A stretch of DNA of 47,412 bases from Russula earlei (GCA_025769875.1 JAGFNK010000410.1:1-47412); one strand, 5' to 3'. Counted from the stretch's first letter, positions 22,647 to 33,124 are shown. Program-made: numbers and translations. The notes: generated from the letters alone by a model not told the origin.

Positions 22647-23031
22647 TGTTGAACCGGAACCCGAACGGATCAAAGAAGGTGAAGACCTTCATACAAGGTT
22701 CAAGATCCGCTCATAGATGTTACGTGTTAGACAGAACTTTAGTATATGCGCTTATGGCAATAGGGTTACGCATAGTACGCTATCTATCACAAGATGCAGC
22801 CTTATGCTGCGTCTAGAACATTTCCACATCACGCGTCACTTAATGCGCGATATAGTGGACACCTGTAGTCACCTCTTTTGGACTTAGGAACAGCCCTGGG
22901 TCATAGAGGTATAAATACCATACTTGTAGACGAGTATACACATCGCTCTACACCCCAATATCACTTGAGCATTAGCACAACCTCTAAGGTGGGTTGCTTG
23001 GCCTGTTAGCTGCGCTCTATGCTGCGCAACA
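22647..23031 (+). repeat. Copia-4 3' LTR
   Basis: It is 385 bp and differs from the 5' LTR at six positions (T/C, C/T, T/C, A/G, G/A, T/C by my reading). It ends GCGCAACA, followed by the target copy TGGGC. Confidence 0.92.
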
Positions 23032-23416
23032 TGGGCTTCCAGCATCTCCAATTGGATCATGGACTGTATATTTACCTCAAGGATGGTGTGCGGATCCTAA
23101 TGACTGTCTTTGTGGATGATATCACCCTAGCTGGCAAGGATGACACCAAAATTGACACTGTCATCCAAGAGCTGTCTTCCCACTTCAAGCTTTGAGATCT
23201 GGGCCCCACCACTCAACTCCTAGGCATGGAGATTCACAGAGATCGCTCCCAGCATTGCCTCTCCCTCTCCCAAAGTCAGTTCATCACCAACCTTCTCCAG
23301 GAGCTTGGACTACATGACTGCAAGCCTGTATCAACTCCTCTCAACCCTGGACTTCGCCTTTCCACCTCCATGAGCCCTCAGACAGAGGCAGATGCTCTGG
23401 AGATGTGCCAATACCC
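23032..23416 (+). pseudogene. Copia-2 reverse transcriptase, second part
   Basis: It continues copia-2 directly after the copia-4 target duplication: MGFQHLQLDHGLYIYLKDG, catalytic VFVDDITLAGKDD, then SSHFKL, TGA (23193-23195), DLGPTTQLLGMEIHRDRS, and on to ALEMCQYP. The TGA stands where an Arg is expected and is shared with copia-2b at 39289-39291. The gene ends where a gypsy LTR joins. Copia-2b shows what should follow (YISVVGSLMYLA). Confidence 0.87.
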
Positions 23417-23424
23417 TGTTAAGG

Positions 23425-24019
23425 TGTTACGGTGTCACGGCCGTAAGAGCGTTAGCTCAAGGTTCAGTGGGGGCCAAGTCCCTGTGACTTGGTTCAAGGG
23501 GTTCAGTGGGGCTGGCTCAAGGAGACCGGGTTAAAGGTTTAGCATCTCAAGGCTGAGTCAGACAATGACTCAGTTTGCAGACAGAGTCGATCTTCTGGTT
23601 TCACAGAAGAGGAGGACGATGAGAGAGAGGCAGAGGAGGAAAAGGAACACAAGAGTGCCCTGAGGTGTGCTTAGGTCAAGCAGAGTGTAGGCCAGCACAA
23701 GCAAGTTGTGATTGAGAGAGTGTAGAGGGCAAGGGATGCGACAGGGAATGGGACAAAGCTATGCTTGGGGCATTCCCCAGCTTCCACAGGCGCTTAAATA
23801 CTGTATCTAGCGAGGCTGTACAGTACCATATGCGGAACAATAGATAATACTAAACCAATAGCAAAAGGAGCTCGAACAATAAGTGAAACACAAGGATGAA
23901 ACAATAGGGACCATCAACATCAAGGGGTGAAACAGTAACCATGAACAATAGGTGAAACACAAGGATGAAACAATAAGAAGTAAAATAGGGACGAACCGAA
24001 AGAGGGGTAGATTACAACA
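23425..24019 (-). repeat. Gypsy-1-family LTR, left copy
   Basis: This 595-bp LTR has ends TGTTACGGTGTC and GATTACAACA on the plus strand. It is in the same orientation as the next LTR and separated from it by 48 bp. Its flanks (TAAGG and ACAAT) do not match, so it is not a simple solo LTR. It interrupts copia-2. Confidence 0.82.
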
Positions 24020-24067
24020 ACAATTGAGTGCCATGCAGATGGGTCATGTTTACGCTTCTTCACAGAT

Positions 24068-24671
24068 TATTATGGCGTTGCGGCCATAAGAGCATTAGCT
24101 CAAAGTTCAGTGGGGCCAAGTCCCTGCAACTTGGTTCAAGGGTTCAATGGGGGCCAGCTCAAAGAGACCGGACTAGAGGTTTAGTGTCTCAAGGCTGAGT
24201 CAGACAATGACTCAGTTCACAGACAGAGTCGATCTTCTGGTTTCACAGAAGAGGAGGGCGATGAGAGAGAGACAGAGGAGGAAGAGGAACACAAGGGTTC
24301 CTTGAGGTGTGCTCAGATCAAGCAGAGTATAGACCAGCACAAGCAAGTTGTGATTTGAGAGAGTATACAGGGCAATGGACATGACAGAAAATGGGACAAA
24401 GCTAAGCTTAGGGTATTCCCCAGCTTCTACAGGTGCTTAAATACTGTATGTAGTGAGGCTGTACAGTACTATATGCGGAACAATAGATAAAAGGTGAGCC
24501 AATAGCAGAAGGGACTCAACAATAGATGAAACAATAGATGAAACATAATGGGTGAAACAATAAGGACCATCAGTATCAAGGGATGAAACTGTAACTAAGG
24601 GGATGGGGGTGAAAGTAAAGAACAATAATGGAAGTCTTAGGGACAAACTGAAAGAGGGGTAGATCACAACA
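24068..24671 (-). repeat. Gypsy-1 3' LTR
   Basis: This 604-bp LTR reads TGTTGTGATCTACCCC onward on the minus strand and stands directly downstream of the purine tract and the pol stop of gypsy-1. That position makes it the 3' LTR and fixes the orientation of the family. The outer end is degraded (TATTATGG for TGTTACGG). Confidence 0.83.
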
Positions 24672-24684
24672 TCATGCCCCCCTC
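24672..24684 (-). other. Gypsy-1 polypurine tract
   Basis: On the minus strand GAGGGGGGCATGA stands between the pol stop and the LTR. Confidence 0.8.
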
Positions 24685-24701
24685 ATGCTTAATTCTCTGA
24701 A

Positions 24702-25267
24702 CTAATTGGTCTCAGGGCCCGATTCACAGAGCTCATCACCCTCGACTTCCGGCCACGTGCTCTGGAGCCCCATTGCTCTGGGGCAGAAGCCTCTGTAGCT
24801 TTGGTGAGTCCTCCTGAGGATGCAATCCACTTGTCTGCTACAGTTGGTGTGAGGTCTGTTACAGTCCTTGTTCCAGTGCCCTCTGGTGCTGCAATGTTTA
24901 CAGATGTGTTGCCATTTCTGAAGTTGGTGATGCTGCACCTTGGTCATACGCATGGGAGTGAGAGGGGTGTTGGGGGTACTAGCATCATCAGAGTACATTT
25001 GAGGGAAGTGGGAAGGTGAACCCATGGGGGCATTGTTCTGGGACTGGTCAACAACATGAGGGAGATACTCGAGAGGGGGTGTCAGGGAGAGAGGAAGGCG
25101 AGTGGGTGCTGGAGAAGTGGGCAATTCTTTTGACTCTTCAATTTTGTCGTAGCTCCCTGCTAGTGAGTAATATGGTCCAGTGTTGCAGGTGAGACCTCCA
25201 TCAGTCATCAAATTATCAAGTTGGTGATGGACTCGGACAGACGTGTTGTTGGCCTGAAGGCGGCTAC
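24702..25267 (-). pseudogene. Gypsy-1 pol, extreme C-terminal extension with zinc-knuckle-like motif
   Basis: The open minus-strand frame joins, across two solo LTRs, to the pol ORF at 27415. Visible are RLQANNTSVRVHHQLDN, a Pro/Ser/Thr-rich stretch, then CKHCSTRGHWNKDC followed by CSRQVDC, and a stop at 24702. CX2CX4HX4C-type knuckles normally sit in gag; here one lies at the end of pol, downstream of the chromodomain. The sequence before the knuckle is not conserved with anything I recognise. An apparent Met start at 25355 is inside the solo LTR and is not the real start. Confidence 0.7.
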
Positions 25268-26229
25268 TGTCAAGACTCACTGTTGAACTATCCAGTTCAA
25301 GAGCGAGGGGTAAGCTCAGAGATGAGTTGATAGACGTCCAAGACGGCGTGGGCAAGGAGTAGAGTCCAGAGTAGTAACAGATACCAGAGAGGTACTGTCA
25401 CTGTGAGAGTCAAACAATCACGCAGAGAGGAGGCCAGGATAGTCACAAGGGGACAGTCCTTAAAGGAGTATCCCAGGAATAGAGAGTGCCATAAACAAAT
25501 GGACAGTCTGAGGACTGTCCGCTACTTTATTGAGCACTTATATACTACAAGAGAACTGCTAAATAGAGAACAAGTCATAACCTTGTTATCAAGCACAATA
25601 GGGTGCTGAGTAAGAAGTCGGAGTGTGCTTACTGAGCATGCTCAGTCATGTTCAGTAAGCTGCTGAGTAAGAAGGCTTTTCCTGATGAGTAAGAGTTTTC
25701 ATTGTCCATGTGTTTGCTGTTCTAGTGCACGTGTGAGCACCTGATTCGTTTTCTGTTAGTTAGTTTAGGGCCAGTCATTTGAGGACTTGTAGTTTGGTTA
25801 GGGAATAGTGTTATCTTATAAGGCCCTTATATAGCTCTATTAGGGTCCTTAGAGTCGACCCTAATACTCCTATTAAGGTCCTTAGTATTGCCTTATAGTT
25901 CATTCTATAGTTATTAGAGTTGGTCTAATAACGTGTTGTAGTGTCTTTGATACTAGGTTAGTACCCATTGTAGAGCACCTAGAGTCGTCCTAAGGGGTCC
26001 CTAGAAGGGTCCTAATACTGTCCTTTATTGTTAGAAGGGTTGCCAATAAGTGGGGCTTGCTGTATGTCGATTGTGCCGAGAATTGCTCGCGCAACAATGC
26101 ACGCGCGATATTGTGGACACCTCTACTCACCCCTTTTGCTCGTGTGAACAGGGTGACACCATAGAGGCTGGGTTTCCTCCTATAAGGAAGGGTCCTTCAA
26201 GGGCCCTCTCTGGAGAATGGTTCATGACA
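25268..26229 (-). repeat. Solo LTR B inside gypsy-1
   Basis: This 962-bp LTR of the TGTCATGAACC family is flanked by GCTAC (25263-25267) and GCTAT (26230-26234), a target duplication with one transition. It splits the pol extension of gypsy-1 between IHS and RLQANN. 26230-26267 is a 38-bp sliver of the same pol frame (SHTKETATIH) before the next LTR. Confidence 0.9.
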
Positions 26230-26267
26230 GCTATGGATGGTGGCGGTCTCTTTGGTGTGAGACTGGA

Positions 26268-27409
26268 TGTTGTAGATTACCCCCTTTTGTCGGTTCATCT
26301 GTAATCCCTCTCCTTATTGTTCTTCTTTATTATTCTTGTCTCCATGGTTACAGTTTCATCCCTTGATGGTGATCCCCTATTGTGTTTTATCTATTGTATC
26401 TCACTTATTGTGTTTCATCTATTGTGTTTCACTTATTGTGTTTCACCTATTGTCGAGTTACTTTTGCTATTGGTCCACCTTTATCTATTGTTCTGCTTAT
26501 GGTACTGTACAGCCTCGCTACATACAGTATTTAAGCGCTTGTAGAAGCTGGGGAATCCCCCAAGCTTAGCTTTGTCCCATTTCCTGTTGCATCCCTTTGC
26601 CCTGTAAAAACTGTCTTACAATCACAACTTGCATTGTGCTGGCTTACACCTTGTGTCACCGACTGGGGGCAGTGTCACTGACAAGTCGGTTCATGTGCGA
26701 GACGAGCGTGGCGAGTCGAGCGAGACGCTAATGTCCTCGCGAGTTTCGGGGATCTCGGAGATGATATTGCCAAAGCAAATATGTTCCGCAGAGAAGGGAA
26801 ACTGCGAATAAGTCTTCGCGTTAAGAAGGCTTATGAGCAGGAGAGGTTTCAGACGAAGTGCTTGATGTCTTGCAAGCCTACAAGTCCTGAAGTTCGAAAT
26901 CCAGTGATATTTCACAGGAGAACAAGCTTAGGGCTTTTCCTTGTCAAACGACGGTCTTATATACGTGCTAAATACTATATCAAATAGTATTCATGAGGTA
27001 GAGGCGAGGTAATCGAACTAGAACATGCGGGAAACGTCTGGCATACATGAGGCTATGAAAGAGTCATGAAACACGTGGGAAATTCGAGGTCTGTCCGGGT
27101 AGGCTTGTCCGGTTGCCGGTCCAGTCCGATGTACCGGTTCTTGTGACACCTTGCTTGCCTTGAACACACCTCAGGGAACCTTTGTGTTCCTTTTCCTTTT
27201 CTGCCTCTCTCTCACCGCCCTCCCCTTCTGTGAAACCAGAAGATCGACTCTGTCTGCGGACTGAGTCATTATCTGACTCAGCCTTGAGACGCTAAACCTT
27301 TGATCCGGTCTCTCTGAGCTGGTCCCCACTGAACCCTTGAACCAAGTCACAGGGACGTGGCCCCCACTGAACCCTGAGCTAACGCTCTTATGGCTGCGAC
27401 GCCGTTACA
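26268..27409 (+). repeat. Solo LTR of the gypsy-1 family, inserted in gypsy-1 itself
   Basis: The ends are TGTTGTAGATTACC and CGCCGTTACA. A perfect target duplication CTGGA flanks it (26263-26267 and 27410-27414). It is in the opposite orientation to its host. Without the nested element at 26654-27148 it is ~640 bp, the family length. The pol frame reads through cleanly once it is removed. Confidence 0.9.
26654..27148. repeat. Solo LTR of another family nested in the LTR above
   Basis: This 495-bp block has ends TGTCACCGACTGG and GGTTCTTGTGACA and is flanked by CCTTG on both sides (26649-26653 and 27149-27153). TTATATACGTG near 26956 could be its TATA region. The piece AAGCTTAGGGCTTT (about 26926) recurs at about 44107. 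No internal region of this family was found. Confidence 0.88.
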
Positions 27410-27414
27410 CTGGA

Positions 27415-30000
27415 TCTCATGGAGTCGGTCAGTGAGTTGCCCTTGAAGGACGTTCAGGGCCCCTTGGATGGAGATGCACTTGCCCTCTAAAACTTTTAGT
27501 TGGAATGAACTGATATGGAGGTGGTAGACGTCGGCAAGAGCACCAGGGTCGTGGAGATCTTCAAGAGCCTGGGCGACATTGAAGTGGAAAGGGTGGTCCT
27601 CGATTAGGAGGCAGAGGTCAGAAGCAGTGATGGAAGGGTGGGGGGCAGAGACAATGGGTCGGGCGATGAGTTTTTTTTCCGTAAGTGGGTTCTCCTCAAC
27701 CCATAGTTCCTAGAAGCATAGGTTTGTCATTGTATAAAGCAACTCGTAAGTATGGTAGTAGGCGTTTTCGCCCATTAACGTTAATGTAGAAAGGGGGAAC
27801 ATGAGTGTAAGGTTCGTAAACAAACCAAGGGGGGCCAGGGTGAGTGGGGTCTACTTTGGTTGGGGTTGGTGAGGGCGTTCCTTCACGGATGGCGAGTGGG
27901 TTGACGGTAGCAGCAAGGTCTTGGAGCTCGGTTTTGTCTGGGACAATGAACGTGCACTGGTCAATAATATGTTGGATGACTTCAGGTGAGAGGGGCTCCC
28001 GTTTGATAATGGGGGAAGGGGTGAGAACAGGTAGAGGGGACGAGTTAGGAGCAGGGGACGACATGGGAGTATTGTAAGTGGAGGTAGTGTGTTCGTGATG
28101 CCAGGCCAACCACTCTGAAGGAGTGGGGGTATTTATGGAGGCCGACCATATAATGTGATTCCATACCAAATCTGTAAGCACTGCTCTTTGTATGGATAAA
28201 TGAAACTCTGAGAAATGGTCCATCATGAGAAGTTGAAAGCCGCAGAAGTCGCCAGGGGAAAGAATCCCGGAAAAGAGTTGTTCCCTGGCAGCTATGTTAA
28301 AGATGGTGTGTCCGCAGTCAGGGATAGTGGGATCATTAACTGAATAGGGAGGGGGGTTATGAGTGTTAATTTGGGGGGGTAAGGTACATTGTTGTATCGT
28401 TAGGTTTTGAAACTGGTCCTCTAGGTCATCTAGACTTTCGTCTGAGTGATGTGATTCTGTGGGGCCAAGGTTAGTGGAAGACATGGTATGGAGTTTAGTG
28501 TGTTGTCCTAGGTGGAACATGGTGATGGCATCTTGAGCATTTTTAAGGTTAGAGAGGGGTTCCCACGTGTCTTCCGCTGCAGAATATCCTTTCCACCGGA
28601 CCCTGTATTGGAGTTGGTTTCTATGGGTCCGTTGGGCGGTGATCTTCTCGACTTCATATTCTCCTGATAGGAGATCAGGTGGTGGTTCAGAGAAGTTTGG
28701 TCCATGCTCAGCTGTTTCTGTGACTGGAGATAGGAGGGAGGTGTGAAACACATTATGGATGCTCCATTGGGGGGGAAGTTGGAGTTGGTAAGCGACATGG
28801 GAGATTCTTTTGGTGATGGTAAAAGGGCTGAACCACTTAGGACAGAATTTCTGAAACTGATGGGGGGTTTTTAGGTTAGTGCCTTCTAACCAAACCTTCT
28901 GTCCTTCTTCGAAACCCTTGAACTTAGTTTCTTTGATCCAATTGTTTTGTGTCCTCCTCATCGCTTCTTGTGCTGCTTCCCTCATATCCTTCAGTGCCTG
29001 GAGTTGTTCTTGGATTCCAGGGAACCTGGACTTAAGTTGGGTGCCAAGCCCTTGAGGGTTAAAGCAGGAGCCAGTGCACCCATTCTTCTTGTTTCTCCCC
29101 TGTGTAGATGTGTAAATACATTTCTAAGGTCTGATTGGTCCTTTCTGATTGTCCATCAGTTTAGGGGTGGTAGGCAGTACTCAGATTTTGATTAATTCCG
29201 AGGATTGGGGAGATTTCTTGAAACAGGTTGGAGGTAAAGCAGGAGTCGCAGTCAGAGATAATCTTGGAGGGAACTCCGGTCCATGGGAAGGCATAATGCA
29301 AGAACAGTTTGGCCATTTGCAGGGTTCCCATGTCTTTATGGCAAGGTATGAATATAGCTGCCTTGGTGGAATCATGGTCAGTGATGGTCATGATGGCATT
29401 ATTTCCTTCCGATGATGGGAGGTCAACAATCCAGTCAATGGCGACAGTTTGGAAGGGTTTTTGAAATTCTGGGGGAATGGGGTAAATTGGGGGGCGAGTT
29501 GGGTGTGTGGAAGATTTGTTGGCTTGACAGGTGGCACACCCTCAAATATAGTCCCAGATGAAGTAGGCCATTTTTGGCCACCAGAAGGATTCCTGGATCG
29601 AGTACAAGGTTCAGGCATTTCCTGTATGTCCACCAAGAATACTGTCGTGGTAGGTATGTAAGATCTTTCATAAGAGGGGTTCTTGATATGGTACCACCAA
29701 TTTTCCGTCTTTGAATAGTACACCTTCTTCTTCTTGAAGACCATGTTTGACCTTCCACATGAGGAGATCTAATTTTCAGTTTCTTTGTTTGGTTAGGACT
29801 TGGGCATAGAGGTCCTCAGTGTGAAGTGTGTGAATGAAAAGTTTATCAGGGAGTGCCGTGATGTTTTGGTTATCTCCTGATCCATCATTGTGGTCAGGTC
29901 ATTGTGAGAGAGCATCCGCACGATTAGAAGTTCTGGGTTTGTGGTGGATTTCAAAATGATAATCTGCCAGTGTGGAAATGTATCCTGCAATCCTTCAATT
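27415..30000 (-). pseudogene. Gypsy-1 pol: RNase H end, integrase, chromodomain, extension (Ty3/gypsy chromovirus)
   Basis: The minus-strand order is an RNase H tail (STLADYHFEIHHKPRTSNRADAL, 30000-29880), an HHCC-type zinc region (about 29700-29540), and the integrase core (Asp in ITDHDSTKA, Asp in IISDCDSCFTS). HP-stop-TDGQSERTNQ follows (TAA at 29161-29163 where the family has Gln). A GPY-like region (FCPKWFSPFTI.., YQLQLP) comes next, then a chromodomain YEVEKITAQR..YRVRWKGYSAAEDTWEP (about 28690-28550). A further ~1.1 kb of extension ends at 27415 with DRLHEIQ. TGA at 29899-29901 replaces an Arg, and there are several frameshifts, one near 27695. Upstream parts (gag, protease, RT) are missing: the element is cut at ~30000 against the Tc1-like transposase. 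Confidence 0.85.
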
Positions 30001-32187
30001 ATAATAAAATCTGGCTGCGTGAACAGCAGCCTTTGACAACAACAATCCGTGTGGCCAGGTTCACATTTGAACCCTTCACATTGGGCCAACAGCCCACCAT
30101 TGGGCAAAAGTCCATGCTCTCGGATGATCTGCTCCATCCCTTTGAACCACCCAGGCATTGTTGGATGATTAAGATGATCCCAGTGCAGTTCTTGAGTTCG
30201 GCCTTCTGCTAATGTCGCATTTCGCATCTGTACGCCACCCTTTCAGTACATCCAGCCTTGACTTGGGTTCTTTGGCATTTTCCATGCAGAAAGGGCATTG
30301 TCAGCACGCTTCTGATGGCTTGGTGCATTATCAAAGCAGAATAAGCCTGTTGCAAACCCATTTGTTCGATCCTCAAAGATGTCAATCGCCTTATCAACTT
30401 GCTGGATAAGATCGTCAGCTGTAAAGTATCCATCTCGATTCTTCCCGGCCTTGAAGACGATACAGGCCTCTCTACATGCCCAAGAACATTAGTACAACTT
30501 TCTCTTGGCAAAAACCAAAGAAACCCACTTGTCACCATGTATTAACCACCCCCATTCAGTTGTCAAAAAGTCTGAAACCATCAGTGATGTGCCTTCCCTC
30601 TTCCGTTGCGGTGTTGCCTCATCATTCTTGTGTGACCAGCAGTTCTGTCGCCTATCATTTTTATAGAATGTTGACTTGTCGTGGGTGACCAAGATTAGTT
30701 TGAATGCTTGACCAGGAGGTACTGTGAACGCTGAAAGTGTTTTATCAGTATTACCATCTTTATCATATGTGATCATTCGTTTTTCGTAGCCCTTCCACCA
30801 TGCAATGAATGCTTTGCAATACTCAACAACATCATCTCGTTCATGGCCATCAACATACATTCCATTCCTCTTTTTGCCATACCGCCACCCCATGTTGTGC
30901 AACCAGCGTTGTGCGGTCCGTATTGATATGCTCCTCTTTTTGACACTTGATGTTTCAAGTTTTGCTTGCATCTCAGGCTGCAAAACAAAGTCAACAATAT
31001 CTTGTGCCCGAATATATCCATCCTTAGCAATCACTTGCAGATGGAGCTGGATTGCCTGTGAAAAATCTTCATCTTCAAGAATTGATGACCAAGATTGGCC
31101 ATATCAATGGAACGGAAGCTTTCCCTGGCTGAGAAACTGATGGATCCAGGTCCATAGATTTCTACCATGGTGAACTCCCTGTCCTTGAGCCTTTGAAACA
31201 ATCAGCGATGCTTCACGCCATGTATATGAGAGTTCTGGATCCAAGTAAAGATTGAGTGCTCCAACCATTCCTGTGATGCATGCTTGAAAAATGACATCAA
31301 TCTTCTTGTCTTTACCTTTGACACTGAGTATGGTGTGGGCTCGACAAAGTGCAGGGAAATCTTTGTAATGTAGCCTATCAAGCACAGTGTCTGATGCCAT
31401 TGCAGGAGTATCATCCTGTGGTTTCTGGCCATCTTGAAGCCTTTGCAAGAGTTCAATAAAGGTCTGGCAAGGGTCAAATGGTGGAACAGCATCAGGACTT
31501 GGTGCAGAATCCTCCAGTTCACTAATATCTGCACTCTTCCAGGGCTGGTGGTCCTACAACGCTGTTAGCGCAACCGGTTTGACACAGACTCACTGGACTG
31601 ATGGTTTTGCTAGCAATTTGTATTAAACCTTGCACTGTTTCCACAACATCAACTTCAAAGATTTCATCACTCAAGAGAAGCTTGTGGCTGGGTTGTATGG
31701 GTCTCTCTTGTGGGTTTTCTTCCCCCTTTTGTAATGGAAACCATTTCACAATTGAGGGATAACCCTTCATCTCATATTCCCTGGTGTTCTGGACACGCCG
31801 CCTTTTTGTTCTGGCTGAGTTACCTGCATATCTTTTTGATCTCTTATTTCCTTTCTCTCTCTCCTTCTCTGTGGCTGTTGCAGTGGCCTGCACTTGCTGC
31901 AGGGCTGCCATGAAGGCTTCTAATTCAGAGAGTTCCTGGATCTTAGTATCATCTTCTTCATTCAAGCCATCATCACCATCACCATCATCCAGATCTGGAA
32001 ATACTTCAATATCAAGTTGGGTTATGATGTCAATGAGCTCAAGATCTGATTCAGTAACTGGGACCTGTGCATGACACATGAGAGTTGGAGGTTCTTTGTC
32101 ATCATCAGCTTCTTCAACAGTGGCCTTCCTGGATACCTTGGAAAGGTTCTGAATGTGAGACCTAGTGGCTTTAGACTTCCGTGCCAT
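30001..32187 (-). pseudogene. DDE transposase (Tc1/IS630 type), N-terminal and catalytic part
   Basis: The start MARKSKATRSHIQNLSKVSR lies 344 bp inside the right inverted repeat. An acidic/basic N-terminus leads to a 40-bp intron at 31554-31593 (GTGAGT..CTAAC..GTAG) that restores the frame from TISP to DHQPWKSADISELED. Then come WREASLIVSKAQGQGVHHGR, a helix-turn-helix-like region SIRTAQRWLHNMGWRYGKKR, YVDGHERDDVVEY, the first catalytic Asp in THDKSTFYKNDRR, and the second in CFDNAPSHQKRA. It ends at LFTQPDF. The remaining Glu is at 10072-10526. TGA at 31104-31106 and 30243-30245 interrupt it, and there is a frameshift near 30500. Known fungal relatives use a cut-and-paste DDE mechanism. Confidence 0.85.
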
Positions 32188-32530
32188 AGTATAGAGTGCG
32201 GGGAGGGCTTCAATCCTCTACTTTTTGTCGTCTCTTGGTTGGAAAGGTCACGTGTTTGGTCATATGATGTGGCCAAATTGTGTCAACGCAATTTTATGAC
32301 CTTGTCCCAAATGCATCAAAATTGATAAATAATGTGTTTAGAAACAAGTTTCCAACTTCAAAATTATCACTCTTATTATTCCTTCAAATGGATAGTATTG
32401 CAAAAAGTGTGCTCAGAGACCTTTTCATAGGCATCCTATCTATAGTCTTCAGGACTTAGAATAGCAAAAGGTATAATGTGGCAAGTGTCAAAGCCATTGC
32501 AAAAGTGGGGATGTTTTGCTTACATAACCA
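32188..32530. other. 5' flank of the Tc1-like transposase
   Basis: This is non-coding sequence between the transposase ATG and the right inverted repeat, presumably carrying its promoter. No further element was recognised. Confidence 0.5.
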
Positions 32531-32557
32531 CGTGCTGGCAATGAATGACACCTACCT
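32531..32557. repeat. Right terminal inverted repeat of the Tc1-like element
   Basis: It is the reverse complement of 8980-9006 with one mismatch and is followed by TA (32558-32559) and the rest of the interrupted LTR. Confidence 0.8.
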
Positions 32558-32559
32558 TA

Positions 32560-33124
32560 TATAAGGGGGCTTATAGGCAACTCTATTCCCTGAACCAAAC
32601 TACAAGTCCTCAAATGACTGGCCCTAAACTAACTAACAGTAAATGAATCAGGTGCTTTGCATGTGTCCTAAAGCAGTGAACATGTGGACAGTAAAGGCTC
32701 TTACTCATCAATAGGAGCCTTCTTACTCAGCAGCTTACTGAGCATGACTGAGCATGCCCAGTAAGCGTACTCCAACTTCTTACTCATCTGTCAATTGTGC
32801 TTGATAACAAGGTTATGACTTGTTCCCTATCTAGCAGTTCTCTTGTAGTATATAAGTGCTCAATAAAGTAGCAGACAGTCTTCAGACTGTCCATTTGATT
32901 TGTGGCACTCCATTTCTGAAGGTACTTCTTTAGGACTGCCTTATCTAGTACACCCTGGCCCTCTCTTTCCATGATCACCTCTCACAACCAGTACCAGTTC
33001 CCCTCTGGTACTTGTTACTTGTGTGGACTGTGCTCTTTGCCAACTTTGTCCTAGAACTTAGTCAACTCATCTCCAAGCTCCTATCTCACTCTTGAACTGG
33101 ATTGTTCAACAGTGAGTCTTGACA
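32560..33124 (+). repeat. Solo LTR (TGTCATGAACC family), second part
   Basis: It picks up at TATAAGGGGGCTTATAG, exactly where 8582-8979 stops, and runs through hairpin, TATATAAG and GACTGTCC to the end AGTCTTGACA. GAAAT follows, the right target copy of the insertion into copia-1. Confidence 0.87.

Larger units (their letters stand above)
16240..23031 (+). mobile_element. Copia-4, structurally complete Ty1/copia element
   Basis: It has two 385-bp LTRs, a gag-protease-integrase-RT-RNase H order, a purine tract before the 3' LTR and a perfect 5-bp target duplication TGGGC (16235-16239 and 23032-23036). The host is the copia-2 RT gene. I count six differences between the two LTRs, all transitions, so it is the youngest full-length element here. 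It carries a later solo LTR (21132-22075) in front of RNase H. At least two stops and one frameshift make it non-autonomous. Confidence 0.92.
8980..32557 (-). mobile_element. Tc1/mariner (IS630)-type DNA transposon, split by a ~19.5-kb block of nested elements
   Basis: The ends are inverted repeats of at least 27 bp (8980-9006 and 32531-32557), both starting AGGTAGG and both containing GTCATTCATTGCCAGCAC, with one mismatch. The insertion site is TA in an LTR (8978-8979 and 32558-32559), the known preference of the Tc1/mariner superfamily. The only transposase in the interval with matching orientation is a fungal DDE endonuclease. Its N-terminal part lies next to the right end (30001-32187) and its C-terminus toward the left end (10072-10526), as one minus-strand gene should. 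Everything at 10527-30000 is foreign. Without it the element would be ~4.1 kb. Confidence 0.75.

Noticed and set aside
24702..25355. Independent gag gene with a Met start at 25355
   Set aside because: The first ~30 codons are inside solo LTR B, and the remaining frame is continuous with gypsy-1 pol once two solo LTRs are removed.
8980..32557. A single giant 23.6-kb cargo-carrying DNA transposon bounded by the AGGTAGG inverted repeats
   Set aside because: The interior is explained by later retrotransposon insertions with their own target duplications, and the two transposase pieces join to one normal-sized gene. The size comes from nesting, not from cargo.
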